64,000 nt of DNA, from positions 1 through 64,000 of the forward strand of contig NZ_JADCSA010000002.1 of assembly GCF_015070385.1 (NCBI RefSeq). The letters run 5' to 3'. This DNA is from Nocardioides malaquae (lineage in GTDB: Bacteria; Actinomycetota; Actinomycetes; Propionibacteriales; Nocardioidaceae). A model generated the notes under the pieces. It did not search any database and was not told the DNA's origin. It was given only the letters and a program-made list of their open reading frames with translations. Positions 26,916-35,142 of the stretch are shown one piece after another. Position 1 is the first letter of the stretch; each line of letters begins with the position of its first letter. The translations under genes and the position numbers were made by a program.

Positions 26916-27017
26916 GGCGTGGGGCTCGGTCGGTCACAAGCCCTTTGCCGCTGGACCGCGTGTGGACTCGCGGTCGATTGCGCCGCCGCGGTTTACGTCC
27001 CGGTCGGGAACGACCCG

Positions 27018-27051
27018 TATTCTGTGCTCGTTGTGGTCAACAGTTGACCAC
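27018..27051 (+). promoter_or_regulatory. Promoter -10 and adjacent 19-bp perfect palindrome before DUF21/CBS genes
   Basis: TATTCT (27018-27023) is a good -10. Ten bases further on, GTGGTCAAC-A-GTTGACCAC (27033-27051) is a perfect inverted repeat with 9-bp arms, lying at the expected transcription start. It may be a repressor operator or the first hairpin of a leader of about 135 nt before the ATG at 27167. No -35 with ideal spacing is visible. Confidence 0.55.
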
Positions 27052-27166
27052 CAGCCCGACAGAGACGAGAGATGGAACCTTCCCATAGTCCCGAGCCCGA
27101 ACCTCCCGGACCGCACCGCGGTGTCGTGACGAGAGGCGCGGGCGACCTTCAGCCGGGAGGGATCCG

Positions 27167-28654
27167 ATGACGGTCCTCTCCCTCCTCCTGGGCATCGTGG
27201 TGATCCTCGCGATCACGGCCCTCACGGCCTACTTCGTGGCGCAGGAGTTCGCCTACATGGCGGTGGACCGCTCCCGTCTGGGTGCAGCGGCTGCCGCCGG
27301 TGACAGCACGGCGCAGCGCGCACTCGGCGTCACCCAGCGCACCTCCTTCATGCTCTCGGGCGCCCAGCTCGGCATCACCGTCACCGGCCTGCTCGTCGGT
27401 TACGTCGCCGAGCCGCTCGTCGGCCAGGCCCTCGGCACGATGCTCGGAGGGGTCGGCGTGCCGACCGCCGTCGGCGTCGGTGTCGGGACGGTGCTGGCGC
27501 TCGCCCTCTCCACGGGTGTGCAGATGGTCTTCGGTGAGCTCTTCCCGAAGAACCTCGCCATCGCCCGTCCCGAGCCCGTCGCCCGCTGGCTCGCCCGGTC
27601 GACGCAGGTCTACCTCAAGCTCTTCGGCTGGCTGATCTGGATCTTCGACCAGTCCTCGAACCTCCTGCTCAAGATGCTCGGGATCGAGCCGGTGCACGAC
27701 GTCGAGCACTCCGCGACCCCGCGCGACCTCGAGGCGATCGTGGAGCGCTCCCGCGACTCCGGCGACCTCAGCCCGGCGCTCTCGCTGCTGCTCGACCGGA
27801 TCCTCGACTTCCCCGACGAGACGGTCGACCACGCGATGATCCCGCGGGTGCACGTCGGCCACTTCGACCCCGACACCACGCTCGCGGAGATCCGCTCGGA
27901 GATGAGTGGGGGCCACTCGCGCTACCCGGTCATCGACGACGAGGACCAGGTCGTTGGCATCGTCGACCTCATCGACGTGATGACGGCTCGCGACGAGACC
28001 CTGACCGCCACCGACCTGGCGCGCCCGGCCCTCCTGGTGCCGACCCTGATGAAGCTGCCCGAGGCCGTGCAGGAGTTCGCGCTCACCAAGCAGCAGATGG
28101 CCTGCGTCCTCGACGAGTACGGCGGCTTCGCCGGCGTGGTCACCATCGAGGACCTGGCCGAGGAGCTGGTCGGCGAGATCACCGACGAGCACGACAGCGA
28201 CGTGGCCGAGGTCCAGGCCGTCGCCGCCGCCGACGGCACCTGGATCGTGGCGGGCTCCACGCCCGTCGACGAGGTGCAGCGCGCCATGGACCGCGACCTG
28301 CCCGACGGTGACTACGAGACTCTTGCCGGCCTCTTCATCGCCCTGCACGGTCGCCTTCCCGAGGTCGGCACGACGGTCGAGATCGACCTCGGTGAGGACC
28401 TCGGCCGCCTGCCCGGGGAAGACCCGGGCATCCGCCAGGTCAGCCTGGAGGTCCTGGAGCTCGACGGCCACGTGCCCGGCCGGATCCGGCTCACCCTGCT
28501 CGACGAGGACGGCGAGCGCTACGAGCGCCCCGCCGACCAGGTCGCGGAGATCGAAGAGGCCCTCTCCCTCGACACCCCGGCGCGGGGCACGGCCCTGTCC
28601 CCGCCGAGCCCTGTCGCAGACCCGGCCCCCACCACCGACGAGGGGAGGTCGTGA
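27167..28654 (+). CDS. DUF21/CBS-domain membrane protein (hemolysin C/CorC-type), first of pair
   Basis: A 495-aa protein with an N-terminal DUF21 (CNNM) membrane domain of about four helices (residues 1-150, including FAYMAVDRSRLGAAAAAGD and FGELFPKNLAIARPEPVARW). Then comes a tandem CBS pair (VDHAMIPRVHVGHFD and VVGIVDLIDVM, then MACVLDEYGGFAGVVTIEDLAEELVGEITDEHD) and a C-terminal CorC/HlyC transporter-associated domain (GTWIVAGSTPVDEVQRAM). Such CNNM/CorC proteins are implicated in Mg2+ (or Co2+) export. Here the gene is coupled to a second family member. ATG 27167 has GGAGGG five bases upstream. Confidence 0.9.
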   Translation: MTVLSLLLGIVVILAITALTAYFVAQEFAYMAVDRSRLGAAAAAGDSTAQRALGVTQRTSFMLSGAQLGITVTGLLVGYVAEPLVGQALGTMLGGVGVPTAVGVGVGTVLALALSTGVQMVFGELFPKNLAIARPEPVARWLARSTQVYLKLFGWLIWIFDQSSNLLLKMLGIEPVHDVEHSATPRDLEAIVERSRDSGDLSPALSLLLDRILDFPDETVDHAMIPRVHVGHFDPDTTLAEIRSEMSGGHSRYPVIDDEDQVVGIVDLIDVMTARDETLTATDLARPALLVPTLMKLPEAVQEFALTKQQMACVLDEYGGFAGVVTIEDLAEELVGEITDEHDSDVAEVQAVAAADGTWIVAGSTPVDEVQRAMDRDLPDGDYETLAGLFIALHGRLPEVGTTVEIDLGEDLGRLPGEDPGIRQVSLEVLELDGHVPGRIRLTLLDEDGERYERPADQVAEIEEALSLDTPARGTALSPPSPVADPAPTTDEGRS

Positions 28655-29664
28655 TGGAGAACCCGTGGGTGGTGGCCGTCGCCACCGTGCTGATCATCGG
28701 CCTCTCGGCCTTCTTCGTGGCCGTCGAGTTTGCCCTCATTTCCGCGCGCCGCAACCGGCTCGAGGAGAAGGCGGCCGACAGCCGCTCGGCCCGCGCCGCG
28801 CTGCGCAGCTCCGGCGAGCTCACCCTGCTGCTCGCCGGGTCTCAGCTCGGCATCACCGTCTGCACCTTGGCTCTCGGTGCGATCACCAAGCCGGCGGTCC
28901 ACCACTGGTTGACCCCGCTCTTCGAGGGCTGGGGCATCGCTGCCTGGCTGGCTGACGGCGCAGGCTTCGTGCTCGCGCTCATCATCGTCACCTTCCTCCA
29001 CCTGGTGGTGGGGGAGATGGCGCCGAAGTCGTGGGCCATCGCCCACCCGGAGACGTCGGCCACCGTGCTGGCGCTGCCGATGCGGGCCTTCATGTGGGTC
29101 TTCCGCCCCGTGCTGCGCTGGCTCAACGGCGCTGCCAACTGGTGCCTGCAGCGGGTCGGGGTCGAGGCGACCGACGACATCGAGGCGGGGCAGAACCCCG
29201 ACGCGCTGAGGGTGCTGGTCAAGCACTCCGCGGAGGTCGGGTCGCTCGACGAGACCTACTCCTCGCAGCTGACCCGCGCCCTGGAGCTCGACCGGCTCAC
29301 CCTGGGCGACATCGTGCGTCGCGGGCGGGTCACCGTGGTGCCGCTCGAGGCGAGCGTCGCCGATGCCCAGTCGACCTCGCTGCGCTCCAGCCACCTGCGG
29401 ATCCTCGTGGGCGACAGCAGCCGGATCCACGGCATGGTTCACGTCCGCGACACCCTGAGTGCCGCGCCCGACGACCTGGTGACCTCGTTCCTGCGGCCCG
29501 TCGAACGGCTCGACGCGGGCATGAAGGTCTACGACGCGTTGGGTCACATGCGCCGCGCCAGTTCGCACCTGGTGCTGGTCACCGAGGAGGGTGACGCGGT
29601 GGGGGTGGTCACCATGGCCGACCTGCTCAAGGGCCTCTTCCCGCTCTCCGAGCAGCCGGTCTGA
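28654..29664 (+). CDS. DUF21/CBS-domain membrane protein, second of pair
   Basis: A 336-aa paralogue of the preceding protein: DUF21 membrane domain (MENPWVVAVATVLIIGLSAF; VVGEMAPKSWAIAHPE) and CBS motifs (LGDIVRRGRVTVVPLEASV; VLVTEEGDAVGVVTMADLLKGLF). It lacks the C-terminal CorC-associated domain of its partner, ending soon after the CBS pair. The two may work as a heterodimer. ATG 28654 overlaps the upstream stop as TGATG and has a GGGGAGG ribosome site. Ordered pairs of a longer and a shorter member are common in actinobacteria. Confidence 0.88.
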   Translation: MENPWVVAVATVLIIGLSAFFVAVEFALISARRNRLEEKAADSRSARAALRSSGELTLLLAGSQLGITVCTLALGAITKPAVHHWLTPLFEGWGIAAWLADGAGFVLALIIVTFLHLVVGEMAPKSWAIAHPETSATVLALPMRAFMWVFRPVLRWLNGAANWCLQRVGVEATDDIEAGQNPDALRVLVKHSAEVGSLDETYSSQLTRALELDRLTLGDIVRRGRVTVVPLEASVADAQSTSLRSSHLRILVGDSSRIHGMVHVRDTLSAAPDDLVTSFLRPVERLDAGMKVYDALGHMRRASSHLVLVTEEGDAVGVVTMADLLKGLFPLSEQPV

Positions 29665-29679
29665 GGCAGCAGTAGCATC

Positions 29680-30423
29680 ATGCCCGTGGCCAGCCCCGTC
29701 CGTCCCGGCACTGCCGGCGCCGTGGCCTCCGCCCGCGTGCCGGTGTGGGGGCGGGCCGGCGTGCTCGGTGCCGTCGCGATGGCCACCGGCACCGTGTCCC
29801 ACGTGCTGGGGCAGGGTCATCTGCCCGGTCCCGTGGCTTTGGCTGCGCTCCTGGCCGTCTGCGTCGCCGTCGCCGCGTTCTTCCTGCGGGTGCGCGCCAC
29901 CGCCGTGCGTCTGGTCCTGCTCGTGGTGGCCGGGCAGACGTTCGTGCACGGTGCCCTGTCGTCGTTGGCGGGTCACCGGGGCGACGCCTCCCCGGCGCCG
30001 ACGCCGCTGCCGGACATGCCCACGGGGGACGCCCGGCCCAGTCGCTTCTTCGACCACTACGAGTCGGTGGCGGCCTCCACGCTCGCCGGCCCGACGCGCA
30101 GCGACTGGCTGGCCCACCAGGTCGAGCACCTCACTGCCCAGGGGCCGGCGATGGTGCTGGCCCACCTGGGCGGAGCCGTCGCCCTGGGTCTCTTCCTGGC
30201 CGTCGGGGAGTCGGCCCTGTGGAGCCTGCTCGCCCTGGCCGTGGCCCGGGCCCTGGTGCGCACGCGCGCGCTGACGCAGACGGCGGTGGCCCGGGGCGTA
30301 CGACGTGGGGTGGCGCTGCGCGCCGGTCTGCTCGGCAGCCCCCTGCTCCCGGTGCTGCGCCCCGCCCTGCTCGACCGCCGCACCGAGAAGCACCGCGGAC
30401 CCCCGTTCGTCCTCGTCGCCTGA
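29680..30423 (+). CDS. Membrane protein of unknown function beside copper/heme genes
   Basis: A 247-aa membrane protein with roughly four to five hydrophobic segments (about residues 25-42, 50-68, 74-95, 150-165 and 170-190) and a basic C-terminus. His residues occur in or near helices (SHVLGQGH, TFVHGALS, AHQVEHLT), which would suit metal contact, but no family was recognised. It starts 16 bases after the DUF21/CBS pair and lies upstream of a PCuAC copper chaperone and DyP peroxidase, so a part in copper or heme handling is a guess from position. No good ribosome site is visible. Confidence 0.6.
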   Translation: MPVASPVRPGTAGAVASARVPVWGRAGVLGAVAMATGTVSHVLGQGHLPGPVALAALLAVCVAVAAFFLRVRATAVRLVLLVVAGQTFVHGALSSLAGHRGDASPAPTPLPDMPTGDARPSRFFDHYESVAASTLAGPTRSDWLAHQVEHLTAQGPAMVLAHLGGAVALGLFLAVGESALWSLLALAVARALVRTRALTQTAVARGVRRGVALRAGLLGSPLLPVLRPALLDRRTEKHRGPPFVLVA

Positions 30424-30441
30424 TCCGGTCAGGCCACCACC

Positions 30442-30459
30442 CCGGGACCCGCGTCCCGG
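30442..30459 (+). terminator. Hairpin upstream of PCuAC gene
   Basis: CCGGGAC (30442-30448) and GTCCCGG (30453-30459) form a 7-bp stem with 4-base loop, 19 bases after the membrane protein stop. It may attenuate or terminate; there is no T run. Confidence 0.4.
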
Positions 30460-30506
30460 TGGGCCGTCGTGCCCGCCCCGACCACCTTCTTCCAGCGAGG
30501 ACACCC

Positions 30507-31091
30507 ATGAACCTGCGTACGCCCATCCACCCCCGCTCCACCCGTCGACGCCCGCGCGTCGCCGCGAGCATCGCCGCCCTCCTGCTCGCCGCCACCCTGG
30601 CCGCCTGCGGGAATGAGACCGACGCACCCGGGGCCGACCCCAGCGCCACCCCCGCCGCCGCGTCGGCGGAGTCGCTCACCGTCGAGGACCCGTGGGTCCG
30701 CAGCACCGACGGCGCCGAGGACACCTCCATGACCGGTGCCTTCATGGTGCTCGACAACACCGGTGACGAGGAGCTCACCGTCACCGGCGCCTCCAGCGAC
30801 GTCGCGAAGAAGGTCGAGCTCCACGAGATGGCCATGGTCGACGGTGCCTCGGTGATGCGGGAGATCGACGGTGGCATCGTCCTGGCGGCCGGCAAGGGCC
30901 AGCTGCTCCAGCCCGGCGGCATGCACGTGATGCTGATGGGCCTGACCGAGGAGCTCCCCGCCGGCGCGGAGGTCGACCTCGTGCTCGAGCTCGCCGACGG
31001 GTCGACCCTCGAGGTGAACGCCCCGGTGAAGGCCTTCACCGAGGAGGACGAGCACTACCACGCGCCCGGCACCGGCGACCACGAGCACTGA
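30507..31091 (+). CDS. Copper chaperone PCu(A)C family lipoprotein
   Basis: A 194-aa secreted lipoprotein (signal with ASIAALLLAATLAAC) carrying the PCuAC (DUF461) fold that delivers Cu(I) outside the membrane, typically for cytochrome c oxidase or other cuproenzymes. The copper motif is seen as VELHEMAMVDGASVMREID and QPGGMHVMLMGL, giving the His/Met ligands H(M)..M..HxM. The C-terminus ends in a His-rich tail (HYHAPGTGDHEH). ATG 30507 has GAGG seven bases upstream. It is followed 13 bases later by a DyP peroxidase, a pairing also described in Streptomyces copper trafficking clusters. Confidence 0.9.
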   Translation: MNLRTPIHPRSTRRRPRVAASIAALLLAATLAACGNETDAPGADPSATPAAASAESLTVEDPWVRSTDGAEDTSMTGAFMVLDNTGDEELTVTGASSDVAKKVELHEMAMVDGASVMREIDGGIVLAAGKGQLLQPGGMHVMLMGLTEELPAGAEVDLVLELADGSTLEVNAPVKAFTEEDEHYHAPGTGDHEH

Positions 31092-31104
31092 GGGGAGAGC
31101 AACG

Positions 31105-32325
31105 ATGGCGGACCTCGGCCGTCGAGGCTTCCTCGGCTACCTCGGCACGGCCGCGGCCGGCACCGCACTGGGAGCGGGTGCCGGCGTCGCCGGCGCCCGC
31201 GCCCTGGACGACCCGGACGGTTCGGACGCCCTGCGCACCCCCGGTCCGGGGCGTCGGGGCGAGGAGATCCCGGCGTGGGGCGACCACCAGCCCGGGGTGG
31301 CGGCCCACCCGACGCCTGTCACGGAGGTCGTCACGCTCGACGTGCTGCCGGCGCTGCACCGCGCCGGCGACACCGAGGCGCTGGCCCGTCTGATGCGGGT
31401 GTGGACCACGGACGTCGAGGCCCTCACCGCCGGCCAGGGGACGCCCGGTGACACCGCCCCCTGGCTGGCCGCGGCGCACAACGACCTCACCGTGACCGTG
31501 GGCCTCGGGCCACGGCTCTTCGAGGGGCAGTGGCGGCTGGAGGCCCCTCGCGGCTTCGGCCGGGTGCCGGCCATGCGCCACGACCGGCTGGAGAAGGAGT
31601 GGAGCGGCGGCGACCTGGTGGTCGTGGTCGCCGGACGCGACGGCACGACAGTGGGCCACGCCGTACGCCGGCTGGTCGCCGACGCCGCACCGTTCGCCAC
31701 GCTGCGGTGGCGTCAGGGCGGGTCGTGGCAGCCCCACGACCCGCAGGGGCGCCCGCAGACCGGCCGCAACCTCTTCGGCCAGGTGGACGGGTCGGCCAAC
31801 CCGCGGCCCGGCACCGACCTCTTCGACCAGACCGTCTGGGTGCGCGACGGTGCCTGGGCGGGCGGCACGTCATTGGTCGTGCGCCGGATCCGGATGGACC
31901 TGCGCACCTGGGACGAGCTCACGCGCAGCGAGCAGGAGCGTTCCGTGGGCCGCGACCTCGAGCGCGGGGCGCCGTTGACCGGCGGGGGAGAGCTCGACGA
32001 TGTCGACCTGGGGGCCCGGGAGGGCCGCAGGTTCCTGATCGCCGAGAACTCCCACGTACGCCGCTCCCACCCCTCGACCAACGGCGGTCGGCGGATCTTC
32101 CGCAAGGGCGCGAACTACGAGCACTTCCACGACGGACGCACGGAGGTCGGGCTGCTCTTCCTGAGCTACCAGGCCGACCTGGGCGACCAGTTCGTGCCGA
32201 TCCAGCGCACCCTCGACCAGGCCGACGAGCTCAACGAGTGGACCACCGCGGTCGGCTCTGCCGAGTTCGCCGTGCTGCCCGGCTTCGCCGAGGGCGAGTG
32301 GCTGGGCCAGCGACTCCTCACCTGA
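31105..32325 (+). CDS. Tat-exported Dyp-type peroxidase (EfeB-like)
   Basis: A 406-aa dye-decolourising heme peroxidase. The N-terminus LGRRGFLGYLGTAAAGTALG is a twin-arginine signal. The family GxxDG motif appears as LFGQVDGSANPR (distal Asp), and the proximal heme His is in NSHVRRSHPS. The C-terminal YEHFHDGRTEVGLLFLSYQAD and FVPIQRTLDQADELNEWT match EfeB/DtpA enzymes. EfeB usually sits with EfeU/EfeO, but here it follows a PCuAC chaperone, more like Streptomyces DtpA. ATG 31105 has GGGGAG seven bases upstream. Confidence 0.92.
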   Translation: MADLGRRGFLGYLGTAAAGTALGAGAGVAGARALDDPDGSDALRTPGPGRRGEEIPAWGDHQPGVAAHPTPVTEVVTLDVLPALHRAGDTEALARLMRVWTTDVEALTAGQGTPGDTAPWLAAAHNDLTVTVGLGPRLFEGQWRLEAPRGFGRVPAMRHDRLEKEWSGGDLVVVVAGRDGTTVGHAVRRLVADAAPFATLRWRQGGSWQPHDPQGRPQTGRNLFGQVDGSANPRPGTDLFDQTVWVRDGAWAGGTSLVVRRIRMDLRTWDELTRSEQERSVGRDLERGAPLTGGGELDDVDLGAREGRRFLIAENSHVRRSHPSTNGGRRIFRKGANYEHFHDGRTEVGLLFLSYQADLGDQFVPIQRTLDQADELNEWTTAVGSAEFAVLPGFAEGEWLGQRLLT

Positions 32326-32360
32326 CCCCGGCCCTCGTGACGCCACGAGGGTGGCCGGGG
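32326..32360. terminator. Bidirectional terminator between DyP and LCP genes
   Basis: CCCCGGCC-CTCGTG pairs with CACGAG-GGT-GGCCGGGG (3-base bulge), a 14-bp stem with a 4-base loop directly after the DyP stop and 5 bases from the convergent LCP stop. Confidence 0.75.
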
Positions 32361-32364
32361 AGGA

Positions 32365-33570
32365 TCACTCCGGTAGGCCGGAGGGGGTGCAGAGCTCCTT
32401 GGGCAGGTTCTCGGTGTCGTCGGCCTTCAGGTGGGCGAAGTAGGTCTTCGACCGCTCCGGGTCCCAGGTCACCGCGAGGTCGCGGATCGGCACGCCGCAG
32501 GTCATGCCGGAGTCGCCGTCGAGGCGGGTCATCGCCCAGGCGAAGCGCGCCATCGAGAAGGGGCTGCTGCCCTCGCTGACGCTGAAAGAGGTGGCGCTGG
32601 CCATCGCCACGTCGTAGTAGCGCTTCGGGTTGAGCAGCGTCCAGGGGGAGAGGGCCTCGCGGCCGACGGCGGAGACGACCTCGCGCTGGGCCCGGGCCCG
32701 GTCGACGTCACCGAGCTGCTTGTAGGTCTTGCGGGAGCGGGCGTAGCCCAGCGCCGTGGGGCCGTCGGCCTCCTGGCAGCCGGCCTCGATGTCGAGCTTG
32801 GCCTGCGGGTCCTTCATGGCGGCCTTCGGGCAGATCTCGATGCCGCCCACCGCGTCGACCATCCCGACGAAGCCGCCGAAACCGATCTCGACGTAGTGGT
32901 CGACCTGGACGCCGGTGTTCTTCTCGACCGTCTCGACGAGCAGGGGCGCGCCACCCCAGGCGTACGCTGCGTTGATCTTGTTGCGTCCACGGCCGGGGAT
33001 GTCGACCAGGGAGTCCCGCGGGATCGAGGTCAGGACGTTGGGTCCCGAGCCGTCCTGCAGGAGCATGATGGTGTCCGTACGCCGCCCGCCGGCGTTGCCG
33101 GTGCCCAGCCGGCGCCGCTCGGCCTTGGTGAGCCCCTCACGGGAGTCGCTGCCGACCAGCAGGTAGGTGGTGCCGGGCTGGGACCCGAGGCGGTCCTCGC
33201 CGAACGCCTCGACCTTGCTGACCTCCCGCCAGGCCAGGACGGGCACCGCGACGAGGAAGACGAGCCACAGCAGCAGCAGGACCTTGACCACCCGCCAGAC
33301 CCGTCGCCCGCCGCCTCCGCGGCCACCCCGGCGACCCCGACCCGGTCGGTCCGGGGCGGCTGGCGGCGCAGCGGGAGGGACAGGTCGCTCGCTGGGCCGC
33401 TGGGTCGCGGGGGGTGTCGTTCGCCCGCTGGGGGAGGTGCGCATCACCCGGGTCTCGTCGGCCCGGGGAGCCTGGGAGGTCTGGTCGGAGCCGCTGCCCT
33501 CGCCGTAGAGCCAGCGGTACTCCGGGGAGCCCTCCTCGGGGCCACCTGCGCCGGGACGTCGTGTTGCCAT
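32365..33570 (-). CDS. LytR-CpsA-Psr (LCP) family ligase
   Basis: A 401-aa membrane-anchored LCP protein. Proteins of this family attach glycopolymers such as arabinogalactan or teichoic acids to peptidoglycan. The N-terminal 100 residues are a cytoplasmic Pro/Arg/Gly-rich tail, then one helix (VWRVVKVLLLLWLVFLVAVP) and the extracytoplasmic domain with YLLVGSDSREGL, RRTDTIMLLQ, SIPRDSLVDIPG, KINAAYAWGG and ALGYARSRKTYKQLGDVDRARAQ. All conserved Arg/Asp residues for pyrophosphate binding are visible. ATG 33570 is preceded by TAGTTT and 7 bases, a leaderless layout. It is divergent from a second LCP gene. Confidence 0.93.
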   Translation of the reverse strand: MATRRPGAGGPEEGSPEYRWLYGEGSGSDQTSQAPRADETRVMRTSPSGRTTPPATQRPSERPVPPAAPPAAPDRPGRGRRGGRGGGGRRVWRVVKVLLLLWLVFLVAVPVLAWREVSKVEAFGEDRLGSQPGTTYLLVGSDSREGLTKAERRRLGTGNAGGRRTDTIMLLQDGSGPNVLTSIPRDSLVDIPGRGRNKINAAYAWGGAPLLVETVEKNTGVQVDHYVEIGFGGFVGMVDAVGGIEICPKAAMKDPQAKLDIEAGCQEADGPTALGYARSRKTYKQLGDVDRARAQREVVSAVGREALSPWTLLNPKRYYDVAMASATSFSVSEGSSPFSMARFAWAMTRLDGDSGMTCGVPIRDLAVTWDPERSKTYFAHLKADDTENLPKELCTPSGLPE

Positions 33571-33577
33571 GGCGACG

Positions 33578-33583
33578 AAACTA
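33578..33583 (-). promoter_or_regulatory. -10 element of the leftward LCP gene (leaderless)
   Basis: Read leftwards this is TAGTTT, 7 bases before the ATG at 33570. Confidence 0.45.
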
Positions 33584-33698
33584 CCCCGGCGTGGGGCGCA
33601 GACACGCCGGAACCGCTGCGGCCCTGTGGCCGGTGTGACTGGTGATACTGAGGGCACAGTCCGCCGCGGCTGTTCCTTCCCCACAGCAGAGAGCCCCG

Positions 33699-35138
33699 AT
33701 GTCGTCGATCGCACCACCCCCACCCCTCGCGCCCCTCGGCGTGGAGGACCGCGCCGCCCGGGTCCGCTTCCGGCGGGCGGTCACGCTGCTGCTCATGACC
33801 CTGGTGCTGCCGGGGTCGGCCCAGCTGGTGGCGGGTGACAGACGGCTGGGCCGCGTCGCGCTGCGCGTCTGGGGCGTCCTGGTGGCCGTCGGCCTGGTGA
33901 CGCTCCTGCTGACCTGGCTGTGGCCAGCCCTGGGGTTGACCGCCGGCACCAGCCCGCTGGTGCTGGGGGTGCTGCGCCTGGTGATGATCGTGGTGGCGAT
34001 CGGCTGGGGCGTGCTCTTCGTCGACGCGTGGAGGCTGGGTCGGCCCCTGTCGCTGCTGCGCAACCACCGGCTCTCCCTGGTCGGGATCAACGGTGCGCTG
34101 TGTGTCGTCGTGGTCGGCTCGCTGCTGTTCGGGGCCCACGTCGTCAACGTGCAGCGTTCCTTCTGGATCGCCGTCGCCGGCGACGGCGACGTGGCCGGGG
34201 CCAGCGACGGTCGCTACAACGTGCTGCTCGCCGGTGGCGACGCCGGCGCCGGTCGCACCGGTCTGCGTCCCGACTCGCTGATGGTCGCCAGCATCGACGC
34301 CGAGACCGGTCGCACCGTGCTCATCGGCCTGCCGCGCAACATGAGCAACTTCCCCTTCGCCGAGGGCTCGGTGATGGCCGAGCAGTTCCCCGACGGGTTC
34401 GACTGCGACGGCTGCATGCTCAACGGAGTCAGCACCTGGGCCCACGACCACCCCGAGCTCTTCAAGCGGCGCAAGGACGTCGGCATGGCCGCCACCGTCT
34501 CCGCGGTCGAGGGCATCACCGGCCTGGAGGTCGGCTACTGGGCGCTGGTCGACATGCGAGGCTTCCGCCAGCTCGTCGACGCCTTCGGCGGCGTGGAGCT
34601 CCACGTGCGCGACCGGATCCCGGTGGGGCTGCCCCACGAGTCCTACTTCCACCACATCGAGCCGGGCGTACGCACCCTCGACGGTGAGGACGCGCTCTGG
34701 TTCGCCCGCGCCCGCCACGGCTCGGACGACTACTCGCGGATGGCGCGGCAGAAGTGCGTGATGAGCGCGATGGTCTCCCAGGTCAACCCGGCCGAGGCGG
34801 TGCTCAACCTGCGCGAGATCATGGAGGCCGGGTCCGCCATGCTCACCACCAACATGCCCGGCAGCGAGTTCGACCGGTTCATCTCCTTGGCGCTGAAGGC
34901 CAAGGAGCAGAAGATGTCCAGCGTCTCCCTGGTCCCCCCGCTGCTGAACACCGCCGCCCCCGACATCGACGTGGCCCGGGCAGCCGTGGCCACCGCCATC
35001 GAGCGGTCGGAGAACCCGCCCGCCAAGAAGCCCGACGGACGCAAGAAGGGCGGCGGCTCGGTGACCGGTGGGTCGAAGGGCAGCCTGTCGACCGGCTACG
35101 TGGCCAACGACACCGACGACGTCGCCGCCGCCTGCTGA
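33699..35138 (+). CDS. LytR-CpsA-Psr (LCP) family protein with extended membrane region
   Basis: A 479-aa LCP protein with a longer membrane part than its divergent neighbour: about four hydrophobic segments in the first 150 residues, then the LCP domain (NVLLAGGDAGAGRTGLRPDSLMVA, VLIGLPRNMSNFPF, TGLEVGYWALVDMRGFRQLVDAFGGVELHV, ALWFARARHGSDDYSRMARQKCVM). The typical D/R-rich motif is present. In the SxPRD position it reads GLPRNM, with Asn where Asp is common, which could affect activity. ATG 33699 gives the MSSIAPPPP start; an ATG at 33642 is also open but overlaps the likely promoter (GATACT about 33644). Convergent with the SIP gene. Confidence 0.88.
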   Translation: MSSIAPPPPLAPLGVEDRAARVRFRRAVTLLLMTLVLPGSAQLVAGDRRLGRVALRVWGVLVAVGLVTLLLTWLWPALGLTAGTSPLVLGVLRLVMIVVAIGWGVLFVDAWRLGRPLSLLRNHRLSLVGINGALCVVVVGSLLFGAHVVNVQRSFWIAVAGDGDVAGASDGRYNVLLAGGDAGAGRTGLRPDSLMVASIDAETGRTVLIGLPRNMSNFPFAEGSVMAEQFPDGFDCDGCMLNGVSTWAHDHPELFKRRKDVGMAATVSAVEGITGLEVGYWALVDMRGFRQLVDAFGGVELHVRDRIPVGLPHESYFHHIEPGVRTLDGEDALWFARARHGSDDYSRMARQKCVMSAMVSQVNPAEAVLNLREIMEAGSAMLTTNMPGSEFDRFISLALKAKEQKMSSVSLVPPLLNTAAPDIDVARAAVATAIERSENPPAKKPDGRKKGGGSVTGGSKGSLSTGYVANDTDDVAAAC

Positions 35139-35142
35139 CGCC

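Noticed and set aside
27052-27166. M-box or yybP-ykoY metal riboswitch
   Set aside because: No conserved core sequences of either class could be found by eye.
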